Shown here in pieces: positions 47,968 to 58,788 of a stretch of 64,000 nucleotides of DNA. Below the pieces are notes generated by a model. That model did not search any database and was not told where the DNA came from. It saw only the letters and a program-made list of their open reading frames with translations. The first letter of the stretch is position 1, and every line of letters begins with the position of its first letter. This DNA comes from Diplolepis rosae (lineage: Eukaryota > Arthropoda > Insecta > Hymenoptera > Diplolepididae), in contig JAPYXD010000704.1 of assembly GCA_030998225.1 (NCBI GenBank), positions 12,896,001-12,960,000 of the forward strand, written 5' to 3'. The translations under genes were made by a program, and so were the position numbers.

Positions 47968-48215
47968 CTCTCTAAATATGAACCAGTCAAAATCTACTGA
48001 TTGTCAGTGAAATTTGACTGATTCAAATAGCTAAAAAGAGGTTACTGTAAATCAGTCAAATTCCACTGATTGCTTTAGTAACAATTAACTGATTCAACAG
48101 TGAGAATATTTTTTCCACTGTTTCAATCAGTGATAATCAACTGATTAAACAGTGAAATATATTTTTTCACTGGTGAATCAATGAAAGGGCAAATCACTGA
48201 TTCAGATATAGAGAG
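47968..48215. mobile_element. MITE with CTCTCTAWAT ends, TA target
   Basis: TA at 47966-47967 and 48216-48217. Left CTCTCTAAATATGAACCAGT and inverted right CTCTCTATATCTGAATCAGT. The interior is a set of CTGATT/AATCAG words. It is related to the repeats at 17117 and 18493. Confidence 0.8.
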
Positions 48216-48407
48216 TAGCAATATTTAATGTTCACCTTCCCATGTTATATTTCTGATTCGACCAGTTTCATTTACCATATTTTGATTGCTCAATATGCTG
48301 CATATTTTAGAGAGACACATTGTATTATATTTATTAATTATTATTAATTATAAATATTCTGTAATTATTATTATTATTCATAATATTCAATGGACCTATG
48401 AATAATT

Positions 48408-49430
48408 TTTACATTCTCATCATGGATGAGAAGGTATTGGTTTTATGTGAAAAATGACTTTCGATATTTTCATCAAATCTTTACGTTTTGAGACCCCCTG
48501 AGTCATAAAAAAGGGTTTTTACGAAAGTGTCTGTCTGTCTGTCTGTCTATCTGTCTGTCTGTAGTAGGTCGTGTGCGGCATAACTCTCGATAGAATTATC
48601 AGATTGAATTGAGCTTTGGTACACTTTATCGGAGCCGAAAAAGTAAGGACAAGTTCGTTAACCAGCCACATCCAATCAAAATTGAGGGATTGAGCACTAC
48701 TTTTGTGTTTTTGAAAATAATTTTTTGAAAAAATCAAAAATTTCAATACTGGTTTTTGATAGTGCTCATAAATCTCTACAAATTATCCTGATAACATTTT
48801 TTGATTAAATCAAAATTAGAAATGTCACAGCATATTCAAATTCGAAAAAAGTCAATATCAAAATTCCATTTTCCAGTTAAATTATACGAGATACGAAAAA
48901 ACGTTATGATACAATATTATTAAATAAATAAAGACCTACAAATTTGAATTGTAACATTTTTTCATAAGATGCATATTTATCTTTTTAATTAAAAAAAAAC
49001 TATTGAAAATCCAAAATTCAATTTTTTAGCAATAATATTCGAAACACGAAAAAAACGTAAGAGTACAAAGTTGTTCGTTTCAAAAAGATCTACAAATTTT
49101 GTCTGGCGTAGTTTCTGGTAAAACATATATTTTTCGTTTTAATTCCAAAAAATACGTTTAAAATTCAAAAATTCCATTTTTTAGACAAAATATGAGAGAT
49201 AAAAAAAAAGCGTTTAGATGGAAAATTGTTTGCCTAAATGAGGTCTACAAATTCCCATTAAGACATTTCGGGACAGGATGTATATTTTATTTTTTGATTA
49301 TGAATATTAAAAAAATCCGATTTTTTCCACCAAAATATGTGAGATACGAAATAAGCGTTGTTCTGCAAAATCGTTTCCTTAAATAAAGTCTACGATTGTT
49401 TTTCATTTTTGAGAGATTTGGAAGGAAATG
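48408..49430 (-). repeat. Dispersed repeat with (CTGT)n, inverted copy
   Basis: Reverse complement of 2756-3666. The microsatellite is longer here (about 48528-48562). The two copies lie on opposite sides of the palindrome in opposite orientation, but they do not belong to its arms. Confidence 0.7.
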
Positions 49431-50962
49431 AATTATTTTAATCATGTAATTTATTAAAAAGTTACTGAAATGTATACAGAAAATCGAGCGCGAAGCGCGA
49501 GCGCCATGATGAGAATGTGTTCCTTAAGGCTGATAGAGCCTTAAGTAAATTGAATTTCCTGTTTCACTTAATTTCAAAAAGAAATTGAGTGACTTTGAGA
49601 AAATGTGTAATTCACATCATCTGTGATATTATTATAAAATTGGTTTGAGCTTCATTATCAAATTATAATAAATAAACTTGAATGTATGTGAAGAGCACAA
49701 GACCCAGCGCGAAGCGCGAGGTCCAGAAAGAACGGAGCGCGAAGCGGGCAGATTTTTTTACTTAAATTTCATTCGTGTGTAAAAAAGTAAAAAACTATGT
49801 TTGCACTCGTTGTTGCGTATGTCTCTATAACTTTTACAGCATTTGGTCATATAATCGAGGATTAAATAAAACTTAATAAAATACATTATTGGATCCCATA
49901 CAAAATTATATCAAATTTAATATCGCAACATATTAAATTCAATCTAATTATTACTTTTAATATATATCTTCAATAATTTCAATAATTGTGTATATTAATA
50001 GCAGCTAAACTACAGGTATGTTAAAATTAGAACATATATTCATGGAAATTAAATAAAGGGTCGTCGAGCAACAGAAATTAAGAGCCACATTTCGGAAAAT
50101 CGTTTTATTGGCTTTAACTAATTATTTTGATTTAAATTATGTTTCTGTAAATGATTATGATCCAGTTACATTTTTAAGTGGGTCAGGAAAATAATCTAGA
50201 CGCCTAACAACGTAAGTGCCACGACTCGAGTTAATTTTTTATTGATTTAATCAAGCTTTTTCTACCATTATAGTTATACAAAACTCAATCAAAAAATAAT
50301 AATATGCAAGAAACAAAGTTTTCGTGACTTCTACCCTCAAAATTTATTTTTCTCAATTTTAATCTTTGTTTTTCAAAGCGCTCATTCCATGATTAAATAG
50401 AGCTCGAAAGTAATTTCCTGTTTTTTTTTTTATATAAATTAAGTGTGTTAAAGTTAGACAGTTTTTTGTGTCTCCTGTAAAATTTGCGTTTTGGCACTTA
50501 AGCCCTTTTGTGCAACGATCCTTCATTGATAATTTTTGAAGAACTGAACTAAATAATATATTTTCTAATCTGGGCTTTATCGATGAAATTCTAATAACAT
50601 AAATTTTATCACATACAACCTTTATAGAAGGCCACAGATAACAATTTATCCCTTTTACGACAAAGATAATGTACTGTTACATTTGGTATGTACTAGTACA
50701 TCTAAAATTCAAAATAATTTGAAAACTGTTAAAAGAATTGTAATTCTAACTGTTGAACACCAATAATATAGCATTTTTTTAAAAGAGATTTTTCTACAAA
50801 AATAAATGTTTACCTTGAGAACATATTAATAAGAGTCAGAAATAATTACAATGATACCAAATACCATGTTAAAAAAACTGTCTTTTCATTTTTTTATTAG
50901 AGGCGAAATCCTAAAATCGATCCAAACGAACCGAATTTGACAATTTTATTCAAAATTATATA
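49431..50962. other. Intergenic sequence with GCGCGAAGCGCG hairpin words
   Basis: CGAGCGCGAAGCGCGAGCGC at about 49484 and related words at about 49707 and 49736 are strong GC hairpins in AT-rich DNA. The remaining sequence up to 50962 shows no gene, RNA or transposon that I recognise. Confidence 0.4.
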
Positions 50963-51619
50963 GATAGTTTCTAAAAAAAATTAGACCTCAGGCAAAAATA
51001 GATAATTTTGCTTTCAAGAATAGCAGTATTATTATTGAAGGGCTATTCTGGAAGAGAAACGATTAATATCCATGAAAAAAATTTGAAATACAGAAAAATT
51101 ATTTTATTAATAAATTTTATTTTTGCCCCAAATTTTTTTCTTATCGCTTCTTACCAAATTTTAAAAAGTTATGCGATTTTAATAAATTACAAATCACTTT
51201 TTCAAGAAAAAGATTCCCTACAATTTAACCATTTCGAAAATGAATAAATTATTATCAAATTCAGCAATTTGTTTAAAAAAATTTCGTTTGGAAAATGTTT
51301 TTTTAATGGTTTTAGCCATTAAAGAATTTATTTTTAAAAATTAGGAACGGCGAAGTTGTGGGAAATCTTTTCTCTGAAAAAATGATTCATGATTTATTAG
51401 AATCGCATAATTTTTTAAAATTTGGTAAGATGCGATAAGAAAAAAAGTTGGGTCAAAAATAAAATCTATTAATAAAATTATTTTTCTGTGTTTCAAATTT
51501 TTTTCAAGTAAAATAATCTTTCCTCTTTCAAAATAGCCCTTCAATAATAATATTGCTATTCTTGAAAGCAAAATTATCTATTTTTGCCTGAGGTATAATT
51601 TTCGTGGATGGAAACTACC
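50963..51619. mobile_element. TTAA-type long-TIR element upstream of paralogue 2
   Basis: Full-length copy (about 657 bp) with both arms and centre, ending GAAACTACC. The left target is degraded (TATA) and the right reads TCAA. It ends about 100 bp upstream of the paralogue 2 TATA box, so it could influence that promoter. Confidence 0.75.
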
Positions 51620-51721
51620 TCAAAATGTGACTCAAACGCATTAGTAAATAAGAAATACACCTAGATTAGAATATGAGTTATATTAAGTAAATACCTTTCT
51701 CTAGTGTAATCGACCAACACG

Positions 51722-51755
51722 TATATATGTAGTCGCTATAAAAATTAATCGCAGT
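51722..51755 (+). promoter_or_regulatory. Predicted core promoter of paralogue 2
   Basis: TATATAT at 51722-51728 lies 31 bp before the A of a GCAGTG initiator-like word (51753), the usual spacing in arthropod promoters. A second TATAAAAA at 51737 is too close to that initiator. The ATG follows 25 nt later. Confidence 0.6.
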
Positions 51756-51777
51756 GAGTTTTCGTATATCCACGAAG

Positions 51778-51838
51778 ATGAAGGGTACAAGTGTGGCAAT
51801 ACTTTGTGCGATCTTATTGGCGGCCGGCGATTCTGCAG
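51778..51838 (+). CDS. Paralogue 2, exon 1 (signal peptide)
   Basis: The exon codes for a Lys at position 2, a hydrophobic core (VAILCAILLAA) and a likely cleavage site near Ala20. The donor GTAAAT follows one base into the next codon (phase 1), which matches the acceptor of exon 2. No equivalent exon exists in front of paralogue 1. Confidence 0.8.
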
Positions 51839-54800
51839 GTAAATGTATTTCTCATTAAGCAAACGTGTGATTTTTCTAAAAAAGACTATTTACCATTCCG
51901 GTTAATTTTGTTAAGAATATCGACTTTCAGTTGTTGCAAATTGGATCTGTTATTTTTAATTGTTTCACTTCAAGGGCCAGAGTCGATTTACATGGCAGTG
52001 AGTCAAGACAGACTTTGTTGATTGTTTTCAAAATTTCACTGACAGATAAAAATTATTATTTGAGATTCATTTTTTTTTTAAATTGGCCTGCGCCAACTTT
52101 TTTTTGAAAGTTCATATTTCTGGCAAGAGTTTTGGATTAGAATTCATTCCAAGCTATTCCAAAATCAACTTCCGAAGTAATCCGAGAAACTTTTTAAACA
52201 TTGCTCGATGCGAACCTATTAAAAATTAATCCTAATGAATCCGGAGCAATATTTTATTCTGAATAAATCTGAGCTCGAATTGATATAAGCTGAATTGTTT
52301 TTTCTATTTGCATCAAGCAAGATTCGAAAAATGTTTGGATTTGCGTTCTATTATATAGACAACAACAAAAGACACACAGACAGACAGAAGAATTACCCTT
52401 ATAATATAGAAAACAAGTAGAAAAATAACAGAATGTTTGTTTTTAAAATTATTCTTTCATTCAGGCAAATCAATAAGCATGTAGAGTTTGAAAAAACTCG
52501 TCTCGCTTCAATCTAGTAAATTCCAAAGTTTCCAAATATCCTTTTGAACAAATTAATTTTTTTATTTATTCACATAAAAGCTGAGGTATACTAAAGGGTT
52601 TCCCAATAGGGGTGATATGATTTTGAATGTCCCTATCGGGCTCATTTGAACTGAAATTTTTGACGTCTGCTGTCAGTTGTCATCAGTAAGGTTTGCCATT
52701 TAATCATGAGTAGTTTCACGCTTCCACAACGTTTGGAAATTGTCCAATTATTTTATCAAAATTCGAGAAGTTTTGTCGGTGTTGAAAGAGCATATCGTGC
52801 AAAATATGGTCGTCATTCTGCTCCATCCGCGCTCTCAATTCGTCGAATAATCGATAAGTTGGAGAGTGAATTTACTCTATTGGATACTAAGCCTAAAAAT
52901 CGTATGCGTACCGCACGTTCTACACAGAATATAGCCGCCGTACAGGCCAGTATCTTGCGATTGGATCTTGGCCTGCATCCCTATAAGATGATTCTGGCCC
53001 AAGAACTGAAGCCTAATGACCATCGTTTGCGTCGGGAGTTCGCGGATTGGGCTCTGGAATCAATTGAAAATCATCCCAATTTTCATCAAAAAATCATCTT
53101 TTCTGATGAGGCGCATTTTTGGCTCAAGTCTCGGGGGACATTTGGCCGATATATTGTTTAAATCATAAATGGCATAGAATATCCAATATAATAAAAAAGA
53201 TTTCGATCAATTCCGAATGAATATTCAGTGTTTTTTTTCAATTTCAAAACATATCACCCTTATTGGGAAACCCTTTATTTGGAAAATATTATCATCTATT
53301 ATGCAACTTGAATGTACATTTAAATTTTTAATATATTTTTGACAGAACTCCGTCCGAAAGTTACTACTGCGGTACGAGAACAGGAATTGATGGAAGCAAT
53401 AGAGCGGGTATGGCCAAGCGGAATGAGCGCATTTTTGGTTAAAATAGAAAATACAGATAAAGAAATTATCTGTACCGGATTTTTTTATATGAAGAAGGTT
53501 TTCCTTTCTTCTGAAGAATGTATGAGACTTCCAAAAAATAATAAAGTACAATTATATTCACAAATCGATTCTTACCATTCTGAATTTTTAATTGATTATA
53601 TCGATGACATAAAACCTTTTGCTCATGTTCATTGCAAAGAGTTTGATGAGAAAGAGACAACTTTTACGCTTCGACATGCTGCAAAAGTATTTGTAAGTAT
53701 GCCTAGATAAGTAATAGCTGGATTCAATTAAAATTTGGTTGAATCAACCATAGGATTTACTTAAACGGAGAAATTTTTCATTTGAATTTTTATGAATCGT
53801 ATCACTTCAAGAGTTTTTGGCAGTAAAAACACTAACCTTAAAAAAATCGATATAAAATTTTGGCATAGTTTATAGCAAATTTTACCATGATTTATACAGA
53901 AGTTTCATATCATTCTTCTAAAGTCAATTAATTTTACAGAACAAATTTTTGAGTGATACGTTTGACTCTAAATTAGAAAATAAAATTTAAATCAATTTAT
54001 TCTTGAAATCAACAAAATAATATTAACCAAATAAATTGTTGAAAAAATAACTATATAAATATAAACGCTTTGAGTCAGAATCAGAGAAACTCACTAAGAA
54101 TCAGTGTATGCTTGCTGATTCAAATTTAGAGAAAATATTCAGAACCATATTTCCGAAGTTTAAGGTAGTTTTCATCCACGTAAATTAGACCTCAGGCAAA
54201 AAAAGATAATTTTGCTTTCAAAAATAGCAATATTATTATTAAAGGGGTATTTTGAAAGAGAAAAGATTATTTTACATGAAAAAAATTTGAAACACAGAAA
54301 AATATTTTTATTAATAAATTTTATTTTTGACCCAACTTTTTTTCTTATCGCTTCTTACCAAATTTTAAAAAGTTATGCAATTTTAATAAATCATGAATCA
54401 TTTTTTCAGAGAAAAGATTAAATACACATAATTTTCTAAAATTTGGTAAGAAGCGATAAGAAAAAAAGTTGGGGCAAAAATAAAATTTATTAATAAAATT
54501 ATTTTTCTGTATTTCAAATTTTTTTCATGGAAATTAATCTTTCCTCTTTCAAAATAGCCCTTCAATAATAATATTGCTATTCTTGAAAGCAAAATTATCT
54601 ATTTTTGTCTGAGGTCTAATTTTCGTGGATCAACTACCTAAAAACTCTTTTATTACAAATTGACGAAACGTTAACATTTTTTTTTAATAAGCTCATTCTA
54701 AATTTTTTTAAATCTAGGAAATAATCACTTTGACTAACTTTTTTTCGTTTATCTGTCGAATTTTCCTTGAATGAGTCAAATCTTATTTCCTTATTTGAAC

Positions 54801-57800
54801 GATTTGGAGATAATTGATATTTTTACATGTGGAAATTTTACATATTTTATTCAAGGTCAAACGCGGAAATCAAGCACCCGAGTTAAGAAACCCAGAAAAT
54901 CTAATTTACACTGGTCCACTTGTCCCCAGTGAAGAGATTCCACTTCTGACAATGGGATGGAAAAACGTAAGTATACATATTTGTTGAATAACTATAATCC
55001 AATGCTGTCAGTTTTCTAATATTTCCGACGAGATTGAAAATCCCCACACATGATTTTATATAGGTTTTACATATGAACAATTCTTCATACAGGCCCATTT
55101 TGGGAATATTATTGTTAAAATAGGAACATCAATCTATTTACATATAGTGCACCGAGAAGAAAATAATCTTCAATTTGTCGTCGCCAATTGAAAAAATCGT
55201 GTAAAAGGATGCTTTTTCCATCTATGTAAACGGAAACTTGATGAAGACAAAACATGTTTTTCTTGAGGTCCATAACCCTCGGGCTTGGGAAGAAGGGATC
55301 CACCCCTACACCCCGGGGTCGTCGCGCTCGATTCGGATGACACTGAATCCGAGACAATTAACCGCCAAGTGGGGTCATCAGGGTAACTCCCCACGCCGCA
55401 AGTCGATGCATCTCTATACCCGGTCCACAACCAGTCAAGCCAACGAATTACCTCGACTGTGCCAAATGAGGATCGTCCCCGAGTAGGGAGAGGCGGGTTC
55501 TGGGTGACACTGGATCCAAGACGCTCAACCGCAATGTAAGGTTGCGCAAGTCGGTACGTCCCTAGACATGGTCCGCAACAAGTCGGGCCGAAAAATTACC
55601 CCGACTGTGCCAAATGACGATCCTCCTTGCGTCACCGAGTAGGGAGAGACTGGTTCTGGGTGATACTCAACCGCCAAGTGGGGTCATCAGGGTACCTCTC
55701 CACGCCGCAAGTCGATGTATCTCTATATCTGGTCCACAACCAGTCAAGCCAACGAATTACCTCGACTGTGCCAAATGAGGATCGTCCCCGAGTAGGGAGA
55801 GACGGGTTCTGGGTGACACTGGATCCAAGACGCTCAACCGCAATGTAAGGTTGCGTAAGTCGCGGTACGTCCCTAGACACGGTCCGCAACAAGTCGGGCC
55901 GAAAAATTACCCCGACTGTGCCAAATGAGGACCCTCCATCCACTTCTAAGTAGGGAGGGACTGGTTCTGGGTGACACTAAATCCGAGACACTCAACCGCC
56001 AAGTGGGGTCATCAGGGTACCTCTCCACGCCGCAAGTCGATGTCTCTCTATATCCGGTCCACAACCAGTCAAGCCAACCAGTTACATCGACTGTGCCAAA
56101 TGAGGATCGTCCCCGAGTAGGGAGAGACGGGTTCTGGGTGACACTGGATCCAAGACGCTCAACCGCAATGTAAGGTTGCGTAAGTCGGTGCGTCCCTAGA
56201 CACGGTCCACAACCAGTCGGGCCAACCAATTACCCCGACTGTGCGAAAGGAGGACCCTCCTTGCGTCACCGAGTAGGGAGGGACTAGTTATGGGTGACAC
56301 TGGATCCAGGAAGCTCAACCGCACCGTAAGGTTGCGTCAAGTGGGGTCGTCAAGGCAATTCTCCACGCCGCAAGTTGATGTGTCTCCATACTTGGTCTAC
56401 AACTAGTCAGAGTCCATTGCCTATCCAGATGGTTTCCGCAAGGCAACGTGGCTCGTTCTGGGCAACCTCAAAGCTGAACACCGAACTGCAATGTAGGTCG
56501 CCGGGAACACTCTACGTTCTGGGTCGGTGAGTCCCGGTCGCGATCCAGTCCACTTACCTTCATGATGTCTCTTCGCTGGCTCGTCCGTTAGTGTTAGTTT
56601 TTATGTCAAAAATTACCATCGAGAAGGGAACAACATTGGAGCGAAATAAGGTGCTTCGCTTTGATGATGCAAGTGCATTTTATTCAATATTTCAGTGTAC
56701 AATACTGAAGAATATCGGATTTCAATGATTGTTATAAGACTAGAGATACAATTTTGCGTCGATTCGTTATTGATTCTGTGATCACTCTATACGTGATTGC
56801 CAGTTGCAATCGTTTTCGGACGCTTTCTAGGAATCGACTAATCTGTAGGACATTTGCTGCTGGGTTCGGAGTAGGTCAGTTTATTGCACTGGACGTTTAC
56901 GGTCAGATTCACAGTAAGGCACCTATACACAATTGGAAATTTCTGTGGTAATTTTTCGAAAACATGCACACAGAAGAAAGATTTGATTAAATGAAAGAAA
57001 ATCATTTGCTTCAAAGACTTTCTTTGATTTAAAAAAATGATTTGTTTGAATTGAATAAAATTTGCTTTACTCAAACAATATCTTTGAACCAAATAAAAAT
57101 TTTTTCGAATCAAATAAATTTCTGCCTCTAATGAAACAAATTATATCTTTGACTATATACGCATGCAATCATTCTTTTGTTCTGTAGAAAAATTTATTTA
57201 ATTTAAACAAATTTTTATTTGGACTGAATAAATTTCCAACTGTCTATAGGTGCCTTCGTGTGAACCCGGCCGCAAATATCCAATGCAATAATAAAATGTC
57301 CTGCTCCCAACTCGGACACAAACGTTCAGTCTACCTAACGAATTTCAACAGGTTCTGAGCTTCTGAGACGACCTGAATTAAAAGCCGCAACTATTTTACG
57401 CCCGCTTCCGCGATCGCCCTGAGGTACGCTGAGCACGGACAGTGCAGGAGCATCTTCAGTAGCAATGACCGTGATGTAGCGTGGCTGGTAAGGCGCGGAT
57501 AGGTGCCATCACCCTCGCGCACGTGCGCAGTCAAAGTATAGTATCTTAGCGGTGCGCTGAATATTCACCTAAGGTAGTTATCCACGAAAATTAGACCTCA
57601 GGCAAAAATAGATAATTTTGCTTTCAAGAATAGCAATATTATTATTGAAGGGCTATTTTAGAAGAGAAAAGATTAATTTCCATGAAAAAAATTGAAACAT
57701 AAAAAAATAGTGTATTCAACAAATTTTATTATTACCCGAACTTTTTCCTTATCGCTTCATACCAAATTTAAAAAAATGATGTGATTCTAATAAACCACGG

Positions 57801-58788
57801 ATCGTTTTTCCAGGAAAAAGATTCTCTACAACTTAACTATTTCTAATTTTCTAAAATGAATAACTCATTACCGAATTCAACAATTTGTTTACAAGAATTT
57901 TGTTTTAAAAAATTATTTTTTAATGATTTTAGCCATTGGAGAATCTTTTTCCAAAAATTGAGGACGATAAATTTGTGAAGATTCTTTTTCCTGAAAAAAT
58001 GATTTCTCATTTATTAGAATCGCATAATTTTGTAAAATTTGGTATGAAGCGATAAGGAAAAAAGTTCGGCAAATTAGCCCTTCAATAAAAATATTGCTAT
58101 TATTGAAAGCAAAATTATCTATTTTTGTCTGAGATTTAATTTTCGTGGATGAACTAGGCGCCTTAGTACGGCAATCGAGGGGAAGAAAAAAATTAAAATG
58201 ATCTTGGTATTTAAGGGATATTTTTTCTTGGTATGGTTTGTTAGTAACCCAGCTTGGTTTTCTGCTTATAGCAAGTATCAAAATAAAATTTTTATAAAAG
58301 CGTCAAAATAAATGATATCTGGACATGAATGAATGTAATGAAAATTGTACTTTAAATGTGTTTCAGGATGGAAGTATTGGGGAGAAGTTTGCTTTTATCT
58401 ATGAAACAGAAGAGCGATATTTGCTAGTGATGCATTTTGAAAAATATGAGTCATTATATACAGTAAGTAAATCAAAGTGAAACAATTGAGGCAAGGAAAC
58501 TTCAAGAAATTAAAATCAATATCTTACTTTTTCTGAAAAAATTACAATTAAACAGTCAGTAGAAAAATCTATTGATACTAGCCCTTTTCAGTGATTCGAA
58601 AGCCAGTATAAAATTAAAGTTTAATGATTTTTCAGAGTCGCCTTGGTGATCCTTTATTTATTCAAGGGAAGCTTGTAGGAACTTTAGTCAAAAAAAGCAC
58701 ATCTGATTTCCCAATTTATTACTATTGTACCTTTCAAGATTCAGAGAACCTTTTTGATCACAAAAGAATACTGTATGGAGAAAAATAA
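51778..58788 (+). CDS. Secreted S1 (trypsin-fold) protease homologue, paralogue 2, five exons
   Basis: Exons 51778-51838, 53346-53692, 54856-54966, 58367-58462 and 58636-58788 join in frame to 255 residues, a usual length for a trypsin-like domain plus signal peptide. Residues 1-20 form the signal peptide. Cys63 and Cys79 match the Cys42-Cys58 spacing, but the residue before Cys79, normally the catalytic His, is Glu. LTMGW (167-171) fits the GWG strand. LGDPLF (208-213) aligns with GDSGGPL with the Ser-Gly-Gly deleted. The Asp102 region (TTFTLRHAAKVF) lacks Asp. The protein should therefore be secreted but not proteolytic, acting perhaps as a binding partner, cofactor or decoy. Such homologues are known in insect immunity and in secreted gland products, but which applies here cannot be read from sequence. 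The last four codons and the stop come from a transposon. The family call rests on motifs. Confidence 0.7.
52594..53275 (+). mobile_element. Tc3-like transposon deletion derivative B (intron 1)
   Basis: Ends AAGGGTTTCCCAATA and inverse, with TA at 52592-52593 and 53276-53277. Absent from the matching intron of paralogue 1 (about 6510-6540). The 682-bp element has a different internal deletion from copy A. Confidence 0.9.
52706..53161 (+). pseudogene. Tc3-like transposase, deleted
   Basis: Residues 1-66 equal copy A. It then continues through TARSTQNIAAV into a linker (LGLHPYKM) and the start of the catalytic domain with IIFSDEAHFWL, which holds the first catalytic Asp. The second DNA-binding subdomain is shortened, and everything between the first Asp and the last few codons is deleted. 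The C-terminal DNA shared with copy A is read in another frame here. Inactive as a transposase. Confidence 0.8.
53346..53692 (+). CDS. Paralogue 2, exon 2
   Basis: Acceptor TTTTTGACAG, donor GTAAGT. With the single base from exon 1 it gives 116 codons. It carries the Cys63-Cys79 pair and a third Cys near residue 118. The mature N-terminus shows no IVGG-type activation site, so classical zymogen activation is unlikely. Confidence 0.8.
53693..54163. other. Intron 2, proximal part
   Basis: AT-rich; from about 53903 closely matches 6936-7200 of paralogue 1. No other feature was recognised. Confidence 0.6.
54164..54639. mobile_element. TTAA-type long-TIR element, internally shortened (intron 2)
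   Basis: Begins after TTAA at 54160-54163 and ends AACTACC at 54639. Paralogue 1 shows the empty site (AAGTTTAAAACTC at about 7188), proving a TTAA insertion in copy 2 after the duplication. The centre is deleted, leaving 476 bp. Confidence 0.85.
54856..54966 (+). CDS. Paralogue 2, exon 3
   Basis: Acceptor TATTCAAG, donor GTAAGT, 37 codons in phase 0. It shares NLIYTGP and an L-T-x-GW strand with paralogue 1, while the residues between (VPSEE versus ECD) differ in length and charge. Confidence 0.8.
55230..56590. repeat. GC-rich 309-bp tandem repeat in intron 3 (copy 2)
   Basis: GGGTTCTGGG starts at 55495, 55804 and 56129 (309 and 325 bp apart), giving about one unit more than the block in copy 1. 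Array length has therefore changed since the duplication. Minus-strand frames stay open for the same reason as in copy 1. Confidence 0.8.
56591..57572. other. Intron 3, middle part
   Basis: 56608-56805 is absent from copy 1 and unassigned. 56970-57240 is the AT-rich fold-back repeat matching 8940-9200. 57297-57567 is the conserved GC-richer block matching 10216-10486. Confidence 0.5.
57573..58162. mobile_element. TTAA-type long-TIR element in intron 3 (copy 2)
   Basis: Counterpart of 10491-11605 without the nested element, so it shows the uninterrupted arms. Flanks are CTAA and TTAG. Part of the right arm has been lost around 58065. It was inserted before the segmental duplication. Confidence 0.8.
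58367..58462 (+). CDS. Paralogue 2, exon 4
   Basis: Acceptor TTTCAG, donor GTAAGT, 32 codons in phase 0. It ends YESLYT versus YEPLYT in paralogue 1. The middle of the exon is rich in Glu where paralogue 1 has neutral or basic residues, so surface charge has changed. Confidence 0.8.
58636..58788 (+). CDS. Paralogue 2, exon 5 with transposon-derived stop
   Basis: Starts SRLGDPLFIQGKLVG, the degenerate active-site loop. The codons after HKRIL (YGEK and the TAA at 58786-58788) lie in the MITE that starts at 58776. In paralogue 1 the corresponding ancestral text CAG-TAA puts a stop exactly where the TA target is, so the insertion split the stop codon. Confidence 0.75.
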   Translation, partial: SRLGDPLFIQGKLVGTLVKKSTSDFPIYYYCTFQDSENLFDHKRILYGEK

